The translations under genes were made by a program, and so were the position numbers. This document shows positions 1 through 10,081 of a stretch of 64,000 nt of DNA, one piece after another. The notes below the pieces were generated by a model, which did not search any database, was not told the origin of the DNA, and was given only the letters and a program-made list of their open reading frames with translations. This stretch comes from Ensifer sp. BR816 (GTDB taxonomy: Bacteria; Pseudomonadota; Alphaproteobacteria; Rhizobiales; Rhizobiaceae), in NCBI RefSeq assembly GCF_000378985.1, contig NZ_KB905370.1, forward strand, positions 4,338,799-4,402,798. The letters run 5' to 3'. Every line of letters starts with the position of its first letter. Position 1 is the stretch's first letter.

Positions 1-146
1 TCGGCGATCAGCTTTTCGGCCTGGCTGCGCGAGCAGTAGCCGAGCTTGGAGAGCGCCCGGGCGAGCGTCACGCGCTTTCCGGCGTCGCTGCCGCCGGTTT
101 TCGTTGGGGCGGGTCTCCTGTCTGGCGAGGGGCGGCGCTGCTTCAC
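1..146 (-). CDS. rRNA pseudouridine synthase (RsuA/RluB family), N-terminal part, runs off the left edge
   Basis: A minus-strand reading frame opens with GTG at 146 and is still open at base 1. A GGAG ribosome site lies at 156-159, nine bases before the GTG. After about 20 basic, proline-rich residues it reads GKRVTLARALSKLGYCSRSQ, the start of the S4 RNA-binding domain found at the N-terminus of RsuA/RluB/RluF pseudouridine synthases. These enzymes isomerise a specific uridine in 16S or 23S rRNA. The catalytic domain lies outside the window, so which synthase it is cannot be decided. The basic N-terminal extension is common in rhizobial members (family knowledge). Confidence 0.8.
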   Translation of the reverse strand, partial: MKQRRPSPDRRPAPTKTGGSDAGKRVTLARALSKLGYCSRSQAEKLIA

Positions 147-170
147 CCGTCGATTCTCCGTGGGTATCGT

Positions 171-225
171 ACTCAAAGTGCTACAGCGTCCCGCGTGTGT
201 CGGGAAGGGCATACGGGGCTGTCGT
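171..225 (+). repeat. Degenerate mosaic palindromic repeat (RIME-like), copy 1
   Basis: The stretch CTCAAAGTGCTACAGCGTCC at 172-191 matches the start of the module seen at 4604, 9174 and, inverted, 11575. The right half, expected to end CGCTGTAG, has decayed to GGCTGTCG near 215. It lies between the divergently transcribed pseudouridine synthase and DUF3300 genes. Confidence 0.6.
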
Positions 226-410
226 GGGCTTGGTCATCTGGCACGCCCGGCGTCAAGAGACCAGAGTCAAAAAATCTTTTGATTGCTGCCGCTTCAAGAT
301 CAAGATCACAAGTGGTAGTCTTGCTCCAGACTTGTTTAAGGGGCCGTCTCGGAAAGGCGCAGCTTCTGAAAAGCGGGCCTTCTCCGATGCTTAAGGGGGA
401 GACGTGTATC

Positions 411-1820
411 ATGCACAAGTCCGTTCTGGGGGGCCTTGTCGCCCTGGCAGCCACATCCCTGCTGCAGATTTCGGACTCTTCGTTCTTTTCGACAGCCTTG
501 GCACAGCAGACACCGGCGACGCCCGCGCCGGCCGCGGAGCAGCCGGCAGCGCCGGAGCCGCTGACCGACGACGAGCTCGAGGTGCTGGTCGCCCGCATCG
601 CGCTCTATCCGGACGAGCTGGTGGCGCTGGTCTCGGCCGCGTCGCTCTTCCCCCTGCAGATCATCGAGGCGGAACGCTTCCTCGAGGCCCGCAAGAAGAA
701 CCCCGAGCTGAAGCCGAAGGAAAGCTGGGACGGCAGCGTCATCTCGCTTCTCAACTATCCCGAGATCGTCAAGATGATGAGCGAGGATCTCGAATGGACG
801 CAGAGCTTCGGCGAGGCGATCGCCAACCAGCAGAAAGACGTGCTGATCGCCATCCAGCAATTGCGCGACGAGGCGGTCGCCAAGGATATCATCAAGACGG
901 ATGACAAGATGAAGGTGGTCGAGGAGGGTGACAACATCATCATCCAATCGGCGAGCCCCGAGACCATCTATGTGCCGCAGTACCCGCCGGAAATGCTCTA
1001 CGAACCGGATTACGCGCCGGTGCCGATCGATTATTACGACGAACCCTATCCGGCCTACTGGTATCCGGGCGCGGCCTTCTTCGCCGGCGCCGTGACCGGG
1101 GCGATCTTCGGCGCCATCGTCGACTGGGACGACTGGGGCGTCTGGGGCGGCGACTGGGACGGCGACATCGACGTCGACTGCAACAAGTGCTTCAACAACA
1201 TAGACTTCGACGGCAAGCTCAACTTCAACGACATCGACTGGAAGAACGTCGACCGCAGCAAGCTCAGCTTCGACCGCGACCAGCTCAACAAGTTCGACCG
1301 GACGAACATCAAGAACAATATCAAGGCCAGGGGCGACAACAACCTGCGCAACCGCGCCGCCGAGATCAACCGCGACCGGCCGCAGGCGCGCCCGGGCGGA
1401 GGCGGCGGTGGGCTCACCGATGTGCGCAAGAGCACGCTCGAGGGGCTGAAGGCGCAACCGCGTCGGGAAGCTTCCGCACGGCCCTCCACGCGGCCCGGCG
1501 GCGGACAGGCGGTGGCGAAGGCGAGGGCCGACGGCGGCAAGCCGAGCGTCAACCGGCCCAAGGGCAAGAAGTCCTCTGTCAACCGGCCGGCCGGCAAGAA
1601 GAAAATGGCGGCCAAGGCGCAGAACCGGCCGAGGAAGCCGTCCGGCCTCGGCAACGTCAATTCCGGGCGGCGGGAGATGGCCTCGTCGCGGCGCGGCGGC
1701 CACAGCATGGGCGGCGGCCATCGCGGCGGCGGGCGGCCGCAGATGAGCCGCGGTGGCGGCGGCAGGCCGATGGCCCGCGGCGGCGGTGGCCGTGGCGGCG
1801 GGCGCGGCGGCAGGCGTTAG
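411..1820 (+). CDS. DUF3300 domain secreted protein
   Basis: 469 residues. The ATG at 411 follows an AAGGGGG ribosome site at about 392. Residues 1-33 form a signal peptide ending in a TALAQQ-type cleavage site. The DUF3300 region (about 45-215) carries the family features LVARIALYPDELVALVSAAS and the tyrosine/proline-rich ETIYVPQYPPEMLYEPDY. A short glycine/alanine helix (about 225-240) is followed by an aspartate-rich segment and a long basic Arg/Gly-rich low-complexity tail (about 330-469). The protein is probably periplasmic or surface-associated; function unknown. It is followed 21 bases later by a DUF2950 gene, a pairing that suggests a shared envelope role. Longer in-frame starts upstream lack a signal peptide and were rejected. 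Confidence 0.85.
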   Translation: MHKSVLGGLVALAATSLLQISDSSFFSTALAQQTPATPAPAAEQPAAPEPLTDDELEVLVARIALYPDELVALVSAASLFPLQIIEAERFLEARKKNPELKPKESWDGSVISLLNYPEIVKMMSEDLEWTQSFGEAIANQQKDVLIAIQQLRDEAVAKDIIKTDDKMKVVEEGDNIIIQSASPETIYVPQYPPEMLYEPDYAPVPIDYYDEPYPAYWYPGAAFFAGAVTGAIFGAIVDWDDWGVWGGDWDGDIDVDCNKCFNNIDFDGKLNFNDIDWKNVDRSKLSFDRDQLNKFDRTNIKNNIKARGDNNLRNRAAEINRDRPQARPGGGGGGLTDVRKSTLEGLKAQPRREASARPSTRPGGGQAVAKARADGGKPSVNRPKGKKSSVNRPAGKKKMAAKAQNRPRKPSGLGNVNSGRREMASSRRGGHSMGGGHRGGGRPQMSRGGGGRPMARGGGGRGGGRGGRR

Positions 1821-1841
1821 GCGGGCGAGGGGAGAACGACC

Positions 1842-2792
1842 ATGAGCAAGCTCTTGCATTCGCTTCTGCTGGGATCGGCGGTTGCACTCACGCTCGGCAC
1901 GGCTGCTGTCGACTGGGCGGTCGCCCAGGTGAAGCCGGTGGAAAAAATCGAAGACTATGCCGCGCAGGAGGATCCGCCGGTGTTCGACGATCCGGCCAAG
2001 GCGGTAGAGGCGCTCAAATCGGCGCTTGCCGCCAATGATTTCGACGGCGTGGCAAAGCTGCTGGGGCTCGACGCGGCGAAGCTCAGGACCGGCGAAGACG
2101 CGATGGAGACCTTCGCGCAAATTCGCGAAGGTGCGGCCCGCAATATCCGCGTGCGCGACCTCGACGGACGCAAGATCATCGAGATCGGCGACCGGCTCTG
2201 GCCGCTGCCGTTCCCGATCACCAAGGGCGACGACGGCAAATGGGCCTTCGACACCTTTGTCGGGCTGGAGGAGATCGTCAACCGCCGGGTCGGCGAGAAT
2301 GAGCTGCAGGCGATCGAGACGGTGCGCGCCTATGTCGAGGCGCAGAAGGATTATGCCAGTCAGGATCGCGACGCCGACGGCGTCCTCGAATATGCCCAGA
2401 AGCTGATCAGCACCGAGGGCCAGACGGACGGGCTCTACTGGCCGGCCGACCAGGGCACCGGCGAAAGCCCGGTCGGCGACGCGATCAACGAGGCGGCGCT
2501 GGAAAAGGCGAAGGCCGGCGAGGGCTATTTCGGCTACCGCTACCGCATCCTGACCTCGCAGGGCGACAACATCGCCGGCGGGCGGTACGACTATGTCATC
2601 AACGACAACATGATCGCCGGTTTCGCGCTGATCGCCTGGCCGGTCACCTATGCCGAGACCGGCGTCAAGACCCTCCTCGTCAACCAGCAGGGCATCGTCT
2701 ACGAGCGGGATCTCGGGGCGAGCACCGAGGCGATCGTGCCGTTCATCGACCGCTTCGATCCGGACGACACGTGGACCGTGGTGAAGGACTGA
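1842..2792 (+). CDS. DUF2950 family secreted protein
   Basis: 316 residues with a cleavable signal peptide (MSKLLHSLLLGSAVALTLG, cleavage near WAVAQ). DUF2950 features are visible: a DPAKAVEALKSAL segment near the N-terminus, DGKWAFDTFVGLEEIVNRRVGENE in the middle, then the YVEAQKDYAS and EGYFGYRYRILTSQG blocks and a C-terminal VNQQGIVYERDLG. GGGGAG precedes the ATG by seven bases. It is almost certainly co-transcribed with the DUF3300 gene 21 bases upstream. No enzymatic motif is visible; the envelope location is inferred from the signal peptide. Confidence 0.85.
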   Translation: MSKLLHSLLLGSAVALTLGTAAVDWAVAQVKPVEKIEDYAAQEDPPVFDDPAKAVEALKSALAANDFDGVAKLLGLDAAKLRTGEDAMETFAQIREGAARNIRVRDLDGRKIIEIGDRLWPLPFPITKGDDGKWAFDTFVGLEEIVNRRVGENELQAIETVRAYVEAQKDYASQDRDADGVLEYAQKLISTEGQTDGLYWPADQGTGESPVGDAINEAALEKAKAGEGYFGYRYRILTSQGDNIAGGRYDYVINDNMIAGFALIAWPVTYAETGVKTLLVNQQGIVYERDLGASTEAIVPFIDRFDPDDTWTVVKD

Positions 2793-2861
2793 GCCGGGGC
2801 GGGCATGCAGTGACCCTTACGGGATGACGTTGGGTGCTCCGAGGATCCCGGAGGATGGTCA

Positions 2862-4007
2862 ATGAGCAATCTCGAGGGAAGACGTCCCGTCGCGCCGCAA
2901 CGCTCTGCGCTCGCAAGAGTCACATCCGAGGTTCGGCAAGCGCCGCTGCTTGCGCTCATCGTTTTCGTACCCGTCGTCGTGCTTCTGGAGCGGGTCTCGC
3001 CGGATGCGCATACGCTCTTGTTTCTCCTGTCTGTCGTGGCGATCGTACCCCTGGCGGCGCTGCTGAGCCGGGCGACCGAGGCGGTCGCCACCAGGACGGG
3101 AGACGCGGTCGGCGGCCTGCTCAACGCCACCCTCGGCAATCTGACCGAGCTGGTGATCTCGCTCGCCGCCCTGCAAGCCGGCCAATATCTGCTGGTCAAG
3201 GCCTCGCTTGCCGGCGCGATCGTCACCAACACGCTCTTCATGCTGGGCGGTGCGTTCCTCTTCGGCGGCCTCAAGCATCACGTGCAAGAATTCAACCGGG
3301 TGAATGCACGCTTCCAGGCCTGCCTCCTGTTCCTGGCGACGATCGCCATTCTCGTGCCCTCGCTGATCAGCGAAGTGGATCAGGCACCGGCCGCCGGTTT
3401 CTCCCAGCAGTTGAGCCTGGGGCTCGCAATCCTTCTCATCGCCGTCTATGCGCTCGGCATGCTCTTCTCCCTGAAGACACATAAGGAGCTGTTCGTCAGC
3501 GTCGGCCATGCCGACGCGCACGAGTCATCGTGGCCGCTTTCAGTGAGCGTCGCCGTGTTGATCGTCGTGACGCTGCTGGTCGCGCTGGTCAGCGAGATCT
3601 TCGTCGGTTCGGTCCAGGTCGCGGCCGAGCACCTTGGGATGACGCCGGCCTTCGTCGGTTTCATCGTCGTGGCGCTCGTGGGGGGAGCCGCGGAAATGAC
3701 AACAGCCTTCTCGGCGGCGCGCGGCAATCGCCTCGATCTCAGCGTCGGCATTGCGCTCGGGAGCGCCGCGCAGATCGCCCTTTTCGTGGCGCCCATCCTC
3801 GTGCTCGTCAGCTATTTCGTCGGCCCACAACCGATGTCGCTGCAGTTCTGGCCGGGCGCAGTCACCATGATGCTCGTCGCGACGATGGCCGCGACGCTTC
3901 TCTCCAATGGCGGGCGCGGCGCCTGGTACATGGGCGTCATGGCGCTGGCGGTCTATGCCATTTTCGGGCTGACGCTGTTTCTTCTGCCCCCGGCGGCGCC
4001 GACGTGA
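2862..4007 (+). CDS. Calcium/proton antiporter (CaCA superfamily, Cax/ChaA type)
   Basis: 381 residues, about eleven hydrophobic helices. Both alpha-repeat signatures of the cation/Ca2+ exchanger superfamily are present: GNLTELVISLAAL at about residues 91-103 and GGAAEMTTAF at about 271-280, each with the acidic residue needed for cation binding. Such proteins export Ca2+ (or Na+/K+) in exchange for protons across the inner membrane. The ATG at 2862 follows GGAGG with seven bases of spacing. It starts 69 bases after the DUF2950 gene in the same direction and may have its own promoter. Ion specificity cannot be read from sequence. Confidence 0.88.
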   Translation: MSNLEGRRPVAPQRSALARVTSEVRQAPLLALIVFVPVVVLLERVSPDAHTLLFLLSVVAIVPLAALLSRATEAVATRTGDAVGGLLNATLGNLTELVISLAALQAGQYLLVKASLAGAIVTNTLFMLGGAFLFGGLKHHVQEFNRVNARFQACLLFLATIAILVPSLISEVDQAPAAGFSQQLSLGLAILLIAVYALGMLFSLKTHKELFVSVGHADAHESSWPLSVSVAVLIVVTLLVALVSEIFVGSVQVAAEHLGMTPAFVGFIVVALVGGAAEMTTAFSAARGNRLDLSVGIALGSAAQIALFVAPILVLVSYFVGPQPMSLQFWPGAVTMMLVATMAATLLSNGGRGAWYMGVMALAVYAIFGLTLFLLPPAAPT

Positions 4008-4052
4008 CGGCAACGGGGCGCGATGACCGCGAGCAGGCGGGGGCCGCTGTTG

Positions 4053-4493
4053 TCAATGCCCGGACGGGGGCCGAAAATACAGGCGCTGGATGACCGCCAT
4101 CATCAGGGCCGTTGCCCATCCGAAAATGATCCAGCCATTGATCGCCTCGAAGGTGGCGACCTGGCGCCAGTCCTCGCCAAGGACGATGTCGCCATAGCCG
4201 ACTGTGGTGAAGGTCACGGTCGAGAAGTAGAACGCATCGTCATAGCTCGGGAGAGCTTTCGAAAAGTAGTAGAAGCCCGCCCACAGGCTGACATCGATGA
4301 GAATGGGGACGATCAGATAGATAACCCAGGCCACCGTGACGAATGTCGGGTAGCGGATCAAAAGCTCGCCGCGCTGCCGTTCCGCCCGGCGGAAGGCGCC
4401 GAGGCCGGCGGACATGAAAAACGCCTGTATGACGACGGTTGCAGCGATGAGGCAGCAGGCGAGCGCAAGCCGAAATATCACCGACACCTCCAC
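4053..4493 (-). CDS. Two-helix ion channel protein (Ion_trans_2 / K+ channel pore)
   Basis: 146 residues with three hydrophobic segments. A pore loop reads STVTFTTVGYGDIVLGEDW and contains the potassium selectivity filter TVGYGD; it is followed by a last membrane helix and a short cytoplasmic tail. No regulatory RCK domain is attached, so it would have to work as a bare tetrameric pore. The start is uncertain: GTG at 4493 gives the full frame, while GTG at 4481 has a GGAGG (4487-4491) five bases upstream and may be the true start. It is convergent with the antiporter gene (45-base gap). Confidence 0.75.
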   Translation of the reverse strand: MEVSVIFRLALACCLIAATVVIQAFFMSAGLGAFRRAERQRGELLIRYPTFVTVAWVIYLIVPILIDVSLWAGFYYFSKALPSYDDAFYFSTVTFTTVGYGDIVLGEDWRQVATFEAINGWIIFGWATALMMAVIQRLYFRPPSGH

Positions 4494-4548
4494 CGGATTG
4501 CGAGCCGACCAGAAGGCGCACCTGCCGCCGCCGCCAGCTTGCGGTTGC

Positions 4549-4660
4549 TACTGCATGTTTTTGTCCTGAATCGTACCCGATTCAGGACAAAAACATGCAG
4601 TAACTCAAAGTGCTACAGCGACCTGTGTGTGTCTGATAAGACGCACGGCGCTGTAGTGTA
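4549..4660. repeat. Mosaic palindromic repeat (RIME-like), copy 2, two modules
   Basis: Module A (4549-4602) is a perfect inverted repeat: two 25-base arms around a 4-base loop TACC, the left arm beginning TACTGCATG. Module B (4604-4660) begins CAAAGTGCTACAGCG and has an outer stem CTACAGCG (4613-4620) / CGCTGTAG (4649-4656) with an inner hairpin ending GACGCAC. The same two modules occur in inverse order and orientation at 11524-11623. It sits in the gap between the channel gene and the MarR regulator. Confidence 0.85.
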
Positions 4661-4715
4661 GCAAAGGTCATGCCACCGGTGAACAGGGGACCGAGCCCGC
4701 TCGCCGGCGCATCCC

Positions 4716-5300
4716 TCACAGCGTCGTCGCGGCGCGCGCCGATTGCTCATAGGCGCCGGACAGGAAGCGCAACGCGGCGGCGATTTCCGAAAGGGTTCCT
4801 TCCGAGGGGCGGGCCTTGGCGGTCGAGGCGACGAGCAGGCGCTCGCGGATATGGGCGTAGCGGCCGCAGGCTTCGGCGCCATTTACGGTGATCTGGATCG
4901 TCTTCTCCTTGCCCTGCCTGCCGGTTGTCACCAGGCCCGCCGCCTCGAGCTTGCGGATCGCATAGGTCGCGACATGGGTGTCCTCGATGTCGAGGACCAG
5001 GCAGATGTCGGAAAGCTTCTTTCCGCGGTCGCGGTGGCGGATCGTGTGGAGGATCATGATCTCCATCGGCGAAAGGCCGGGAACGCCGGCCGCCGCCATG
5101 CAGCGCACCATCCAGCGGTGGAAGGCGTGCGAGGCGAGGATCAGGCCGTATTCGACTTCGGAAAGGCCCGGCGACCCGCCTTCGGCAAGGTGAGCCGACG
5201 AAACGATCGGGCCGATGGCGTTGACGCGTTGCAGATGGTCGGGCGGGCCGGTCTCGGCCCAGTCGCGTGTCTCGCGGCTTTGTTCCCGCTTCCTGGTCAT
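4716..5300 (-). CDS. MarR-type winged-helix transcriptional regulator
   Basis: 194 residues. The core (about 55-160) has the MarR fold: a helical segment [20 protein letters not shown], the recognition-helix region [29 protein letters not shown] and a wing [12 protein letters not shown]. The ATG at 5300 faces the hydantoinase gene across 113 bases that contain a near-perfect palindrome at 5336-5358, so it probably regulates that gene and itself, most likely as a repressor relieved by a pathway metabolite (inference). Family members near hydantoinase genes are known in rhizobia, but the ligand is not. Confidence 0.8.
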   Translation of the reverse strand: MTRKREQSRETRDWAETGPPDHLQRVNAIGPIVSSAHLAEGGSPGLSEVEYGLILASHAFHRWMVRCMAAAGVPGLSPMEIMILHTIRHRDRGKKLSDICLVLDIEDTHVATYAIRKLEAAGLVTTGRQGKEKTIQITVNGAEACGRYAHIRERLLVASTAKARPSEGTLSEIAAALRFLSGAYEQSARAATTL

Positions 5301-5335
5301 CGGCGCACCCTCTTGCTCAGCCTCAACGACAACAT

Positions 5336-5358
5336 TTTATCGACAAATTGTCAATAAA
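5336..5358. promoter_or_regulatory. Candidate MarR operator between divergent genes
   Basis: A 23-base inverted repeat centred at 5347, core ATCGACAAATTGTCAAT, with one mismatched pair outside the central base. It lies in the 113-base gap between the MarR regulator (minus) and the hydantoinase/oxoprolinase gene (plus), the expected place for an autoregulated operator. Confidence 0.55.
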
Positions 5359-5413
5359 CTGCTCTTATGCGCGCTCATGCTGGACGGCGCCCCGAGGCGA
5401 GAAGGGATTGGAG

Positions 5414-8400
5414 ATGACGGCGATGTGGGACTTCTGGGTGGATCGCGGCGGCACTTTCACCGACGTGATCGGCCGCGACCCTGAAGGGCGCCTGCATGCG
5501 CTGAAGGTCTTGTCCGAAAACCCGGGCGCCTACCGGGACGCGGCCGTTCACGGCATCCGCCTGCATCTCGGTCTTGGCCCCGGCGAGCCGGTGCCCGCAG
5601 GTCTGATCGGCGAAGTCAGGATGGGCACGACGGTCGCCACCAATGCGCTGCTCGAGCGCAAGGGCGAACCGATGGCGCTGATCACGACGCGCGGCTTCCG
5701 CGATGCGCTGAGGATCGGTTACCAGGAGCGCAAGAAGATCTTTGCCACCGAGATCGTCAAGCCGGACGCGCTCTATTCGGACATCGTCGAGCTCGACGAA
5801 CGCGTGCTTGCCGACGGCACGGTCGAAAGGACGCTCGACGAGGCCGAAGCACACCGGGCGTTGGAGGCGCTGAAGGCGAAGGGCTACCGGGCGGTCGCGA
5901 TCGTCTTCATGCATGCCTATCGCTATCCCGAGCACGAGGCGGCGGTCGCCCGCATCGCCCGGCAGATCGGCTTCGAGCAGGTCTCGGTCAGCCACGAGGT
6001 CTCGCCGCTCGTCAAATATGTCGGCCGCGGCGACACGACGGTCATCGACGCCTATCTCTCGCCGGTGCTCGGCCGCTATGTGGCGCAGGTGTCCGAGGAG
6101 CTCGACGTGGCACGCTCCGGCGCCCGGCTGATGTTCATGATGTCTTCGGGAGGCCTGACGGCGGCCGGCCTGTTCCAGGGCAAGGACGCGATCCTGTCCG
6201 GGCCGGCGGGCGGCGTCGTCGGCCTTGCCAGAACCGGCGAGGCGGCAGGCTTCGACCGCGTCATCGGTTTCGACATGGGCGGCACTTCGACCGACGTCGC
6301 CCATTTCGACGGCGAGTACGAGCGCGCTTTCGAGACGGAAGTTGCCGGCGTGCGCGTGCGGGCGCCGATGATGCTGATCCACACGGTCGCCGCCGGCGGC
6401 GGCTCGATCCTCCATTTCGACGGCGAACGCTTCCGCGTCGGCCCGGATTCGGCCGGCGCCAATCCCGGCCCGGCGTGCTACCGCAATGGCGGGCCGCTCG
6501 CCGTCACCGATGCCAATGTCATGCTCGGCAAGCTGATGCCGGAATTCTTCCCGGTGATCTTCGGGCCGGAGCAGAACCTGCCGCTCGACGTCGAGGCGGT
6601 GCGGGCGCGGTTCGCAGTACTCGCGGCCGAGATCGGCGACGGTCGCAGCCCGGAGGACGTCGCCGACGGCTTCATCCGCATTGCGGTTGCCAACATGGTC
6701 GAGGCGATCAAGAAGATTTCCGTGCAGCGCGGTTACGACGTGACGCGCTACGCGCTGAACTGCTTCGGCGGCGCCGGCGGCCAGCACGCCTGCCTCGTCG
6801 CCGACGCGCTCGGCATGACGAGCATCCTGCTGCATCCGATGTCGGGGCTCTTGTCCGCCTACGGCATGGGTCTCGCCGATATCCGCGCGACGCGGCAGAA
6901 GGCGCTCGGCGTGGCGCTCGACGATGCCGCGCCGGCAGCACTTGCCGGACTCGGCGCGGAACTGCAAACGGAATGCCTTGCCGAGCTCGAGGCGCAAGGC
7001 ATCGAGCGCCAGCGCATCCGCACGCATCTGCGCGCCCATATCCGCTATGCCGGCACGGACACGGTGCTCGCCGTCGAGGCGAGATTTCCATCGAATGACG
7101 ATGCGACGCGGCTCCGCGCCGAATTCGAGATGCTGCACAGGCGCCGCTTTGGCTTCATCGCCGAGAACAAGCCGCTGGTGATCGATGCCGCCGAGGTCGA
7201 GACGGTCGGCGGCGGCGCCGCGGAGATGGAGGCGGACGGGCTGGCGACCGCATCCGGCGAGGCAGTCGTTGGCCGGCGAACCCGGTTCTATTCGCAGGGC
7301 GCGTTCCACGACGCGCCGGTGCTGCTGCGCGCCGAATTCTCGCCCGGCCAGCGGCTCGCAGGTCCGGCGATCATCGTCGAAGCCAACCAGACGATCGTCG
7401 TCGAGGACGGTTGGCAGGCAGAACTGACGGCCAAGGACCACATCGTGCTCACGCGCGTCAAACCGCTGCCGGCGCGAACGGCGATCGGCACCAGGGCCGA
7501 CCCGGTGATGCTGGAGATCTTCAACAACCTCTTCATGTCGATCGCCGAGCAGATGGGCGTGACGCTGCAGAACACCGCCTATTCGGTTAACATCAAGGAA
7601 CGGCTCGATTTTTCCTGCGCGGTCTTCGACAGTGAGGGCAACCTCGTCGCCAATGCGCCGCACATGCCGGTGCATCTCGGCTCGATGGATGCGTCCGTCG
7701 CCACCGCGATCCGTGAGAACCCGGTGATCCATCCGGGCGACGTGTTCCTAATCAACGCCCCCTATAACGGCGGCACGCATCTGCCGGACCTGACCGTCTG
7801 CACGCCGGTCTTCGACGACGAGGGCCGGGCGATCCGCTTCTGGGTGGCAAGCCGCGGCCACCATGCGGATATCGGCGGCATTTCGCCGGGTTCGATGTCG
7901 CCGCTCGCCACCAATATCGAGGAGGAAGGCGTCTATATCGACAACTTCAAGCTCATCGATGCCGGCCGCTTCTGCGAAGCCGAGCTTGAAGCGCTGCTCA
8001 CCGGCGCGCGCTATCCGGTGCGCAACATCCTCCAGAACGTCAACGACCTGAAGGCGCAGGTCGCCGCCAACGAGAAGGGTGTGGCGGAGCTCAAGAAGAT
8101 GATCGCCCAGTTCGGCGAAGACGTGGTCGAGGCCTATATGGGCCACGTCCAGGACAATGCCGCCGAAAGCGTGAGGCGCGTGCTCGACCAGCTCCGCGAC
8201 GGCGAATTCTCCTACGAGATGGACCAGGGCTGCCGGGTCGTCGCGAAAATCTCCATCGACCGCGAAAGGCGCGAGGCGACGGTCGACTTCACCGGCACTT
8301 CCGAGCAGCGCGCCGACAATTTCAACGCGCCGGAACCGGTGACGCGGGCGGCGGTGCTCTATGTCTTCCGGGTGCTGGTCGAGGCGGATATTCCGATGAA

Positions 8401-9022
8401 TGCCGGCTGCCTGCGCCCCATCCGCATCGTCATTCCGGAAGGCACGATGCTGACGCCGCGCTATCCGGCGGCGGTCGTCGCCGGCAATGTCGAGGTCAGC
8501 CAGGCGGTGACCAATTGCCTGTTCGGCGCCGTCGAGGCGCAGGCGGCCGCGCAAGGCACGATGAACAACCTGACCTTCGGCAATGCCAGCTACCAGTATT
8601 ACGAGACGATCTGCTCCGGCGCGCCGGCGGGGCCGGGTTACAACGGCGCCGACGCGGTTCACACACACATGACCAATTCGCGCCTCACCGATCCGGAAAT
8701 CCTCGAGACGCGGTTCCCGGTGGTGCTCGAGGATTTTCACATCCGCAAGGGTTCCGGCGGTCGCGGCAAATGGTCGGCGGGCGACGGCACGCAAAGGACG
8801 ATCCGCGCCCGCGAGCAGCTGGACTTTGCGATCCTCTCCGGCCACCGCCGCGTCCAACCCTTCGGGCTCAAGGGCGGCAAACCGGGCGAACTCGGCCGCA
8901 ATTATGTCCGGCGCAACGACGGCCGCATCGACGAACTGCCGGGCTCTGCCCATACCGTCCTGGAGGCGGGTGAGGCCTTCACGGTGGTGACGCCGACCGG
9001 TGGCGGTTACGGGAAGAATTGA
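5414..9022 (+). CDS. 5-oxoprolinase / N-methylhydantoinase HyuA-HyuB fusion
   Basis: 1202 residues, the usual length for single-chain 5-oxoprolinases. Residues 8-180 hold the hydantoinase A N-terminal domain with the phosphate-binding [11 protein letters not shown]; about 200-690 the hydantoinase/oxoprolinase A domain with the second nucleotide loop [13 protein letters not shown] near 285; about 695-1195 the hydantoinase B domain starting PVMLEIFNN. The family hydrolyses the lactam ring of 5-oxoproline or hydantoins using ATP. The start chosen is ATG 5414; ATG 5423 has GGAG at 5410-5413 and is an alternative. It stands alone, facing its likely MarR regulator. Substrate is not certain; the hydantoin racemase at 25966 makes hydantoin-type compounds plausible. 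Confidence 0.88.
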   Translation: MTAMWDFWVDRGGTFTDVIGRDPEGRLHALKVLSENPGAYRDAAVHGIRLHLGLGPGEPVPAGLIGEVRMGTTVATNALLERKGEPMALITTRGFRDALRIGYQERKKIFATEIVKPDALYSDIVELDERVLADGTVERTLDEAEAHRALEALKAKGYRAVAIVFMHAYRYPEHEAAVARIARQIGFEQVSVSHEVSPLVKYVGRGDTTVIDAYLSPVLGRYVAQVSEELDVARSGARLMFMMSSGGLTAAGLFQGKDAILSGPAGGVVGLARTGEAAGFDRVIGFDMGGTSTDVAHFDGEYERAFETEVAGVRVRAPMMLIHTVAAGGGSILHFDGERFRVGPDSAGANPGPACYRNGGPLAVTDANVMLGKLMPEFFPVIFGPEQNLPLDVEAVRARFAVLAAEIGDGRSPEDVADGFIRIAVANMVEAIKKISVQRGYDVTRYALNCFGGAGGQHACLVADALGMTSILLHPMSGLLSAYGMGLADIRATRQKALGVALDDAAPAALAGLGAELQTECLAELEAQGIERQRIRTHLRAHIRYAGTDTVLAVEARFPSNDDATRLRAEFEMLHRRRFGFIAENKPLVIDAAEVETVGGGAAEMEADGLATASGEAVVGRRTRFYSQGAFHDAPVLLRAEFSPGQRLAGPAIIVEANQTIVVEDGWQAELTAKDHIVLTRVKPLPARTAIGTRADPVMLEIFNNLFMSIAEQMGVTLQNTAYSVNIKERLDFSCAVFDSEGNLVANAPHMPVHLGSMDASVATAIRENPVIHPGDVFLINAPYNGGTHLPDLTVCTPVFDDEGRAIRFWVASRGHHADIGGISPGSMSPLATNIEEEGVYIDNFKLIDAGRFCEAELEALLTGARYPVRNILQNVNDLKAQVAANEKGVAELKKMIAQFGEDVVEAYMGHVQDNAAESVRRVLDQLRDGEFSYEMDQGCRVVAKISIDRERREATVDFTGTSEQRADNFNAPEPVTRAAVLYVFRVLVEADIPMNAGCLRPIRIVIPEGTMLTPRYPAAVVAGNVEVSQAVTNCLFGAVEAQAAAQGTMNNLTFGNASYQYYETICSGAPAGPGYNGADAVHTHMTNSRLTDPEILETRFPVVLEDFHIRKGSGGRGKWSAGDGTQRTIRAREQLDFAILSGHRRVQPFGLKGGKPGELGRNYVRRNDGRIDELPGSAHTVLEAGEAFTVVTPTGGGYGKN

Positions 9023-9171
9023 GCTGTGACTGCAGGCCGGATCGGAAAAGACGGCGCGTTCTCCGTGGCGGCGGTTCGCCGCCGCGTCGCTTCAAGCGTT
9101 GCCAGCAAAGCCTGCAACAGGTACTCGAACGGCCGGGGCTCCAATTTGCCGGGAGTTGCGTAGGGATCGCA

Positions 9172-9227
9172 ATTCAAAGTGCTACAGCGTCCTTTGTGCG
9201 TCTGATGAGACGCACGGCGCTGTAGTG
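9172..9227. repeat. Mosaic palindromic repeat (RIME-like), copy 3, module B only
   Basis: CAAAGTGCTACAGCGTCC begins at 9175. Outer stem CTACAGCG (9182-9189) / CGCTGTAG (9218-9225); inner stem GTGCGTCT (9196-9203) / AGACGCAC (9208-9215). Both are perfect. It is the best preserved module B in the window. It lies in the 292-base gap 9023-9314 after the hydantoinase gene; no gene is seen in that gap. Confidence 0.85.
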
Positions 9228-9314
9228 GGGACGGTGTAGACATTCTGCATTGGCTGGCAAATGCCACCGCCGACAACTGACCGGCTTGCGCCATGAGCAG
9301 GAATTGGCGAATGT

Positions 9315-10013
9315 TCATTGCATCGGTGCCAGCCCATCAAGCAGGAAGTCGAGGCCCTTCCTGAAAGCGCCGTCCCAATCGTTATCCAACAGCAGACGAG
9401 AGCGTTCGATCGTCGGGTAGTGTTCGCTGAGACGTGTAAGGCGCTGCTGCGCGGCGGCCCTGTCGTCGTCCGAGAGGTCGAAGCTCGCCCGGGTGACGGT
9501 AGCGCCCATCACATAGTTCCAGAGCGACCATATCGCGACGTTCAAATCTGCGTCCGCCACACCGGCCCCGGCCAAGGTCTTGCTCAAGAGTTCCAGGCGA
9601 CCGAGGATGTTCGGGCCGAGCGCCCGGCGCGGCAACAGCAGCGCCGACCAAGGATGTCGCAGCATGATGGCGCGCCAGTCTTCGAGCATATGAACGACTT
9701 CTCCGCGCCAATCTCGAGACTCAGCGATTTGCGGCGGTCCGCGATATTCGAGCACCGAGTCGAGCGCCAGGTCATAAACCTCCTCTTTGTTGGCGACGTG
9801 CCAATACAGGCTCATCGCGCCCGAGCCGAGGCGATCGGCCAGCCGACGCATCGTCAATCCGTCGACTCCCTGGGCGTCCAGCAGTTCGACCGCGGTCGCC
9901 ACGATGCGTTCCAGAGAAAGAGGCGGTTCACTGCGCGACTCCTGCACGGACCGGAGTGACAGACCTTTCCGTTGAGACCGTTTGCTCTGAGCGCCGCTAC
10001 GTTTGGCTGCCAT
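9315..10013 (-). CDS. TetR family transcriptional regulator
   Basis: 232 residues. After a basic 30-residue leader, residues 33-80 form the TetR helix-turn-helix: LERIVATAVELLDAQGVDGL, TMRRLADRLGSGAMSLYWHV. The remainder resembles the TetR_C_1 ligand/dimer domain (WRAIMLRHPWSALLLPRR and WNYVMGATVTRASF). It is divergent from a RidA protein gene; two identical palindromic sites at 10085-10124 lie between them, so it probably represses both. Its inducer is unknown; TetR_C_1 members often bind drugs or other hydrophobic ligands (family knowledge). Confidence 0.87.
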   Translation of the reverse strand: MAAKRSGAQSKRSQRKGLSLRSVQESRSEPPLSLERIVATAVELLDAQGVDGLTMRRLADRLGSGAMSLYWHVANKEEVYDLALDSVLEYRGPPQIAESRDWRGEVVHMLEDWRAIMLRHPWSALLLPRRALGPNILGRLELLSKTLAGAGVADADLNVAIWSLWNYVMGATVTRASFDLSDDDRAAAQQRLTRLSEHYPTIERSRLLLDNDWDGAFRKGLDFLLDGLAPMQ

Positions 10014-10081
10014 CCGTCTTCCTTGCTTATCACGCCGTCGATTTAAGCCGACAATGCGACCAATGTCGATTCTGAATGGTT

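Noticed and set aside
336-2120. Long minus-strand frame opposite the DUF3300/DUF2950 genes
   Set aside because: Low-complexity shadow of a GC-rich plus-strand gene that has signal peptide, ribosome site and recognised family.
9007-9318. Minus-strand frame after the hydantoinase gene
   Set aside because: It crosses the mosaic repeat at 9172-9227 and overlaps the end of the hydantoinase gene; no similarity recognised.
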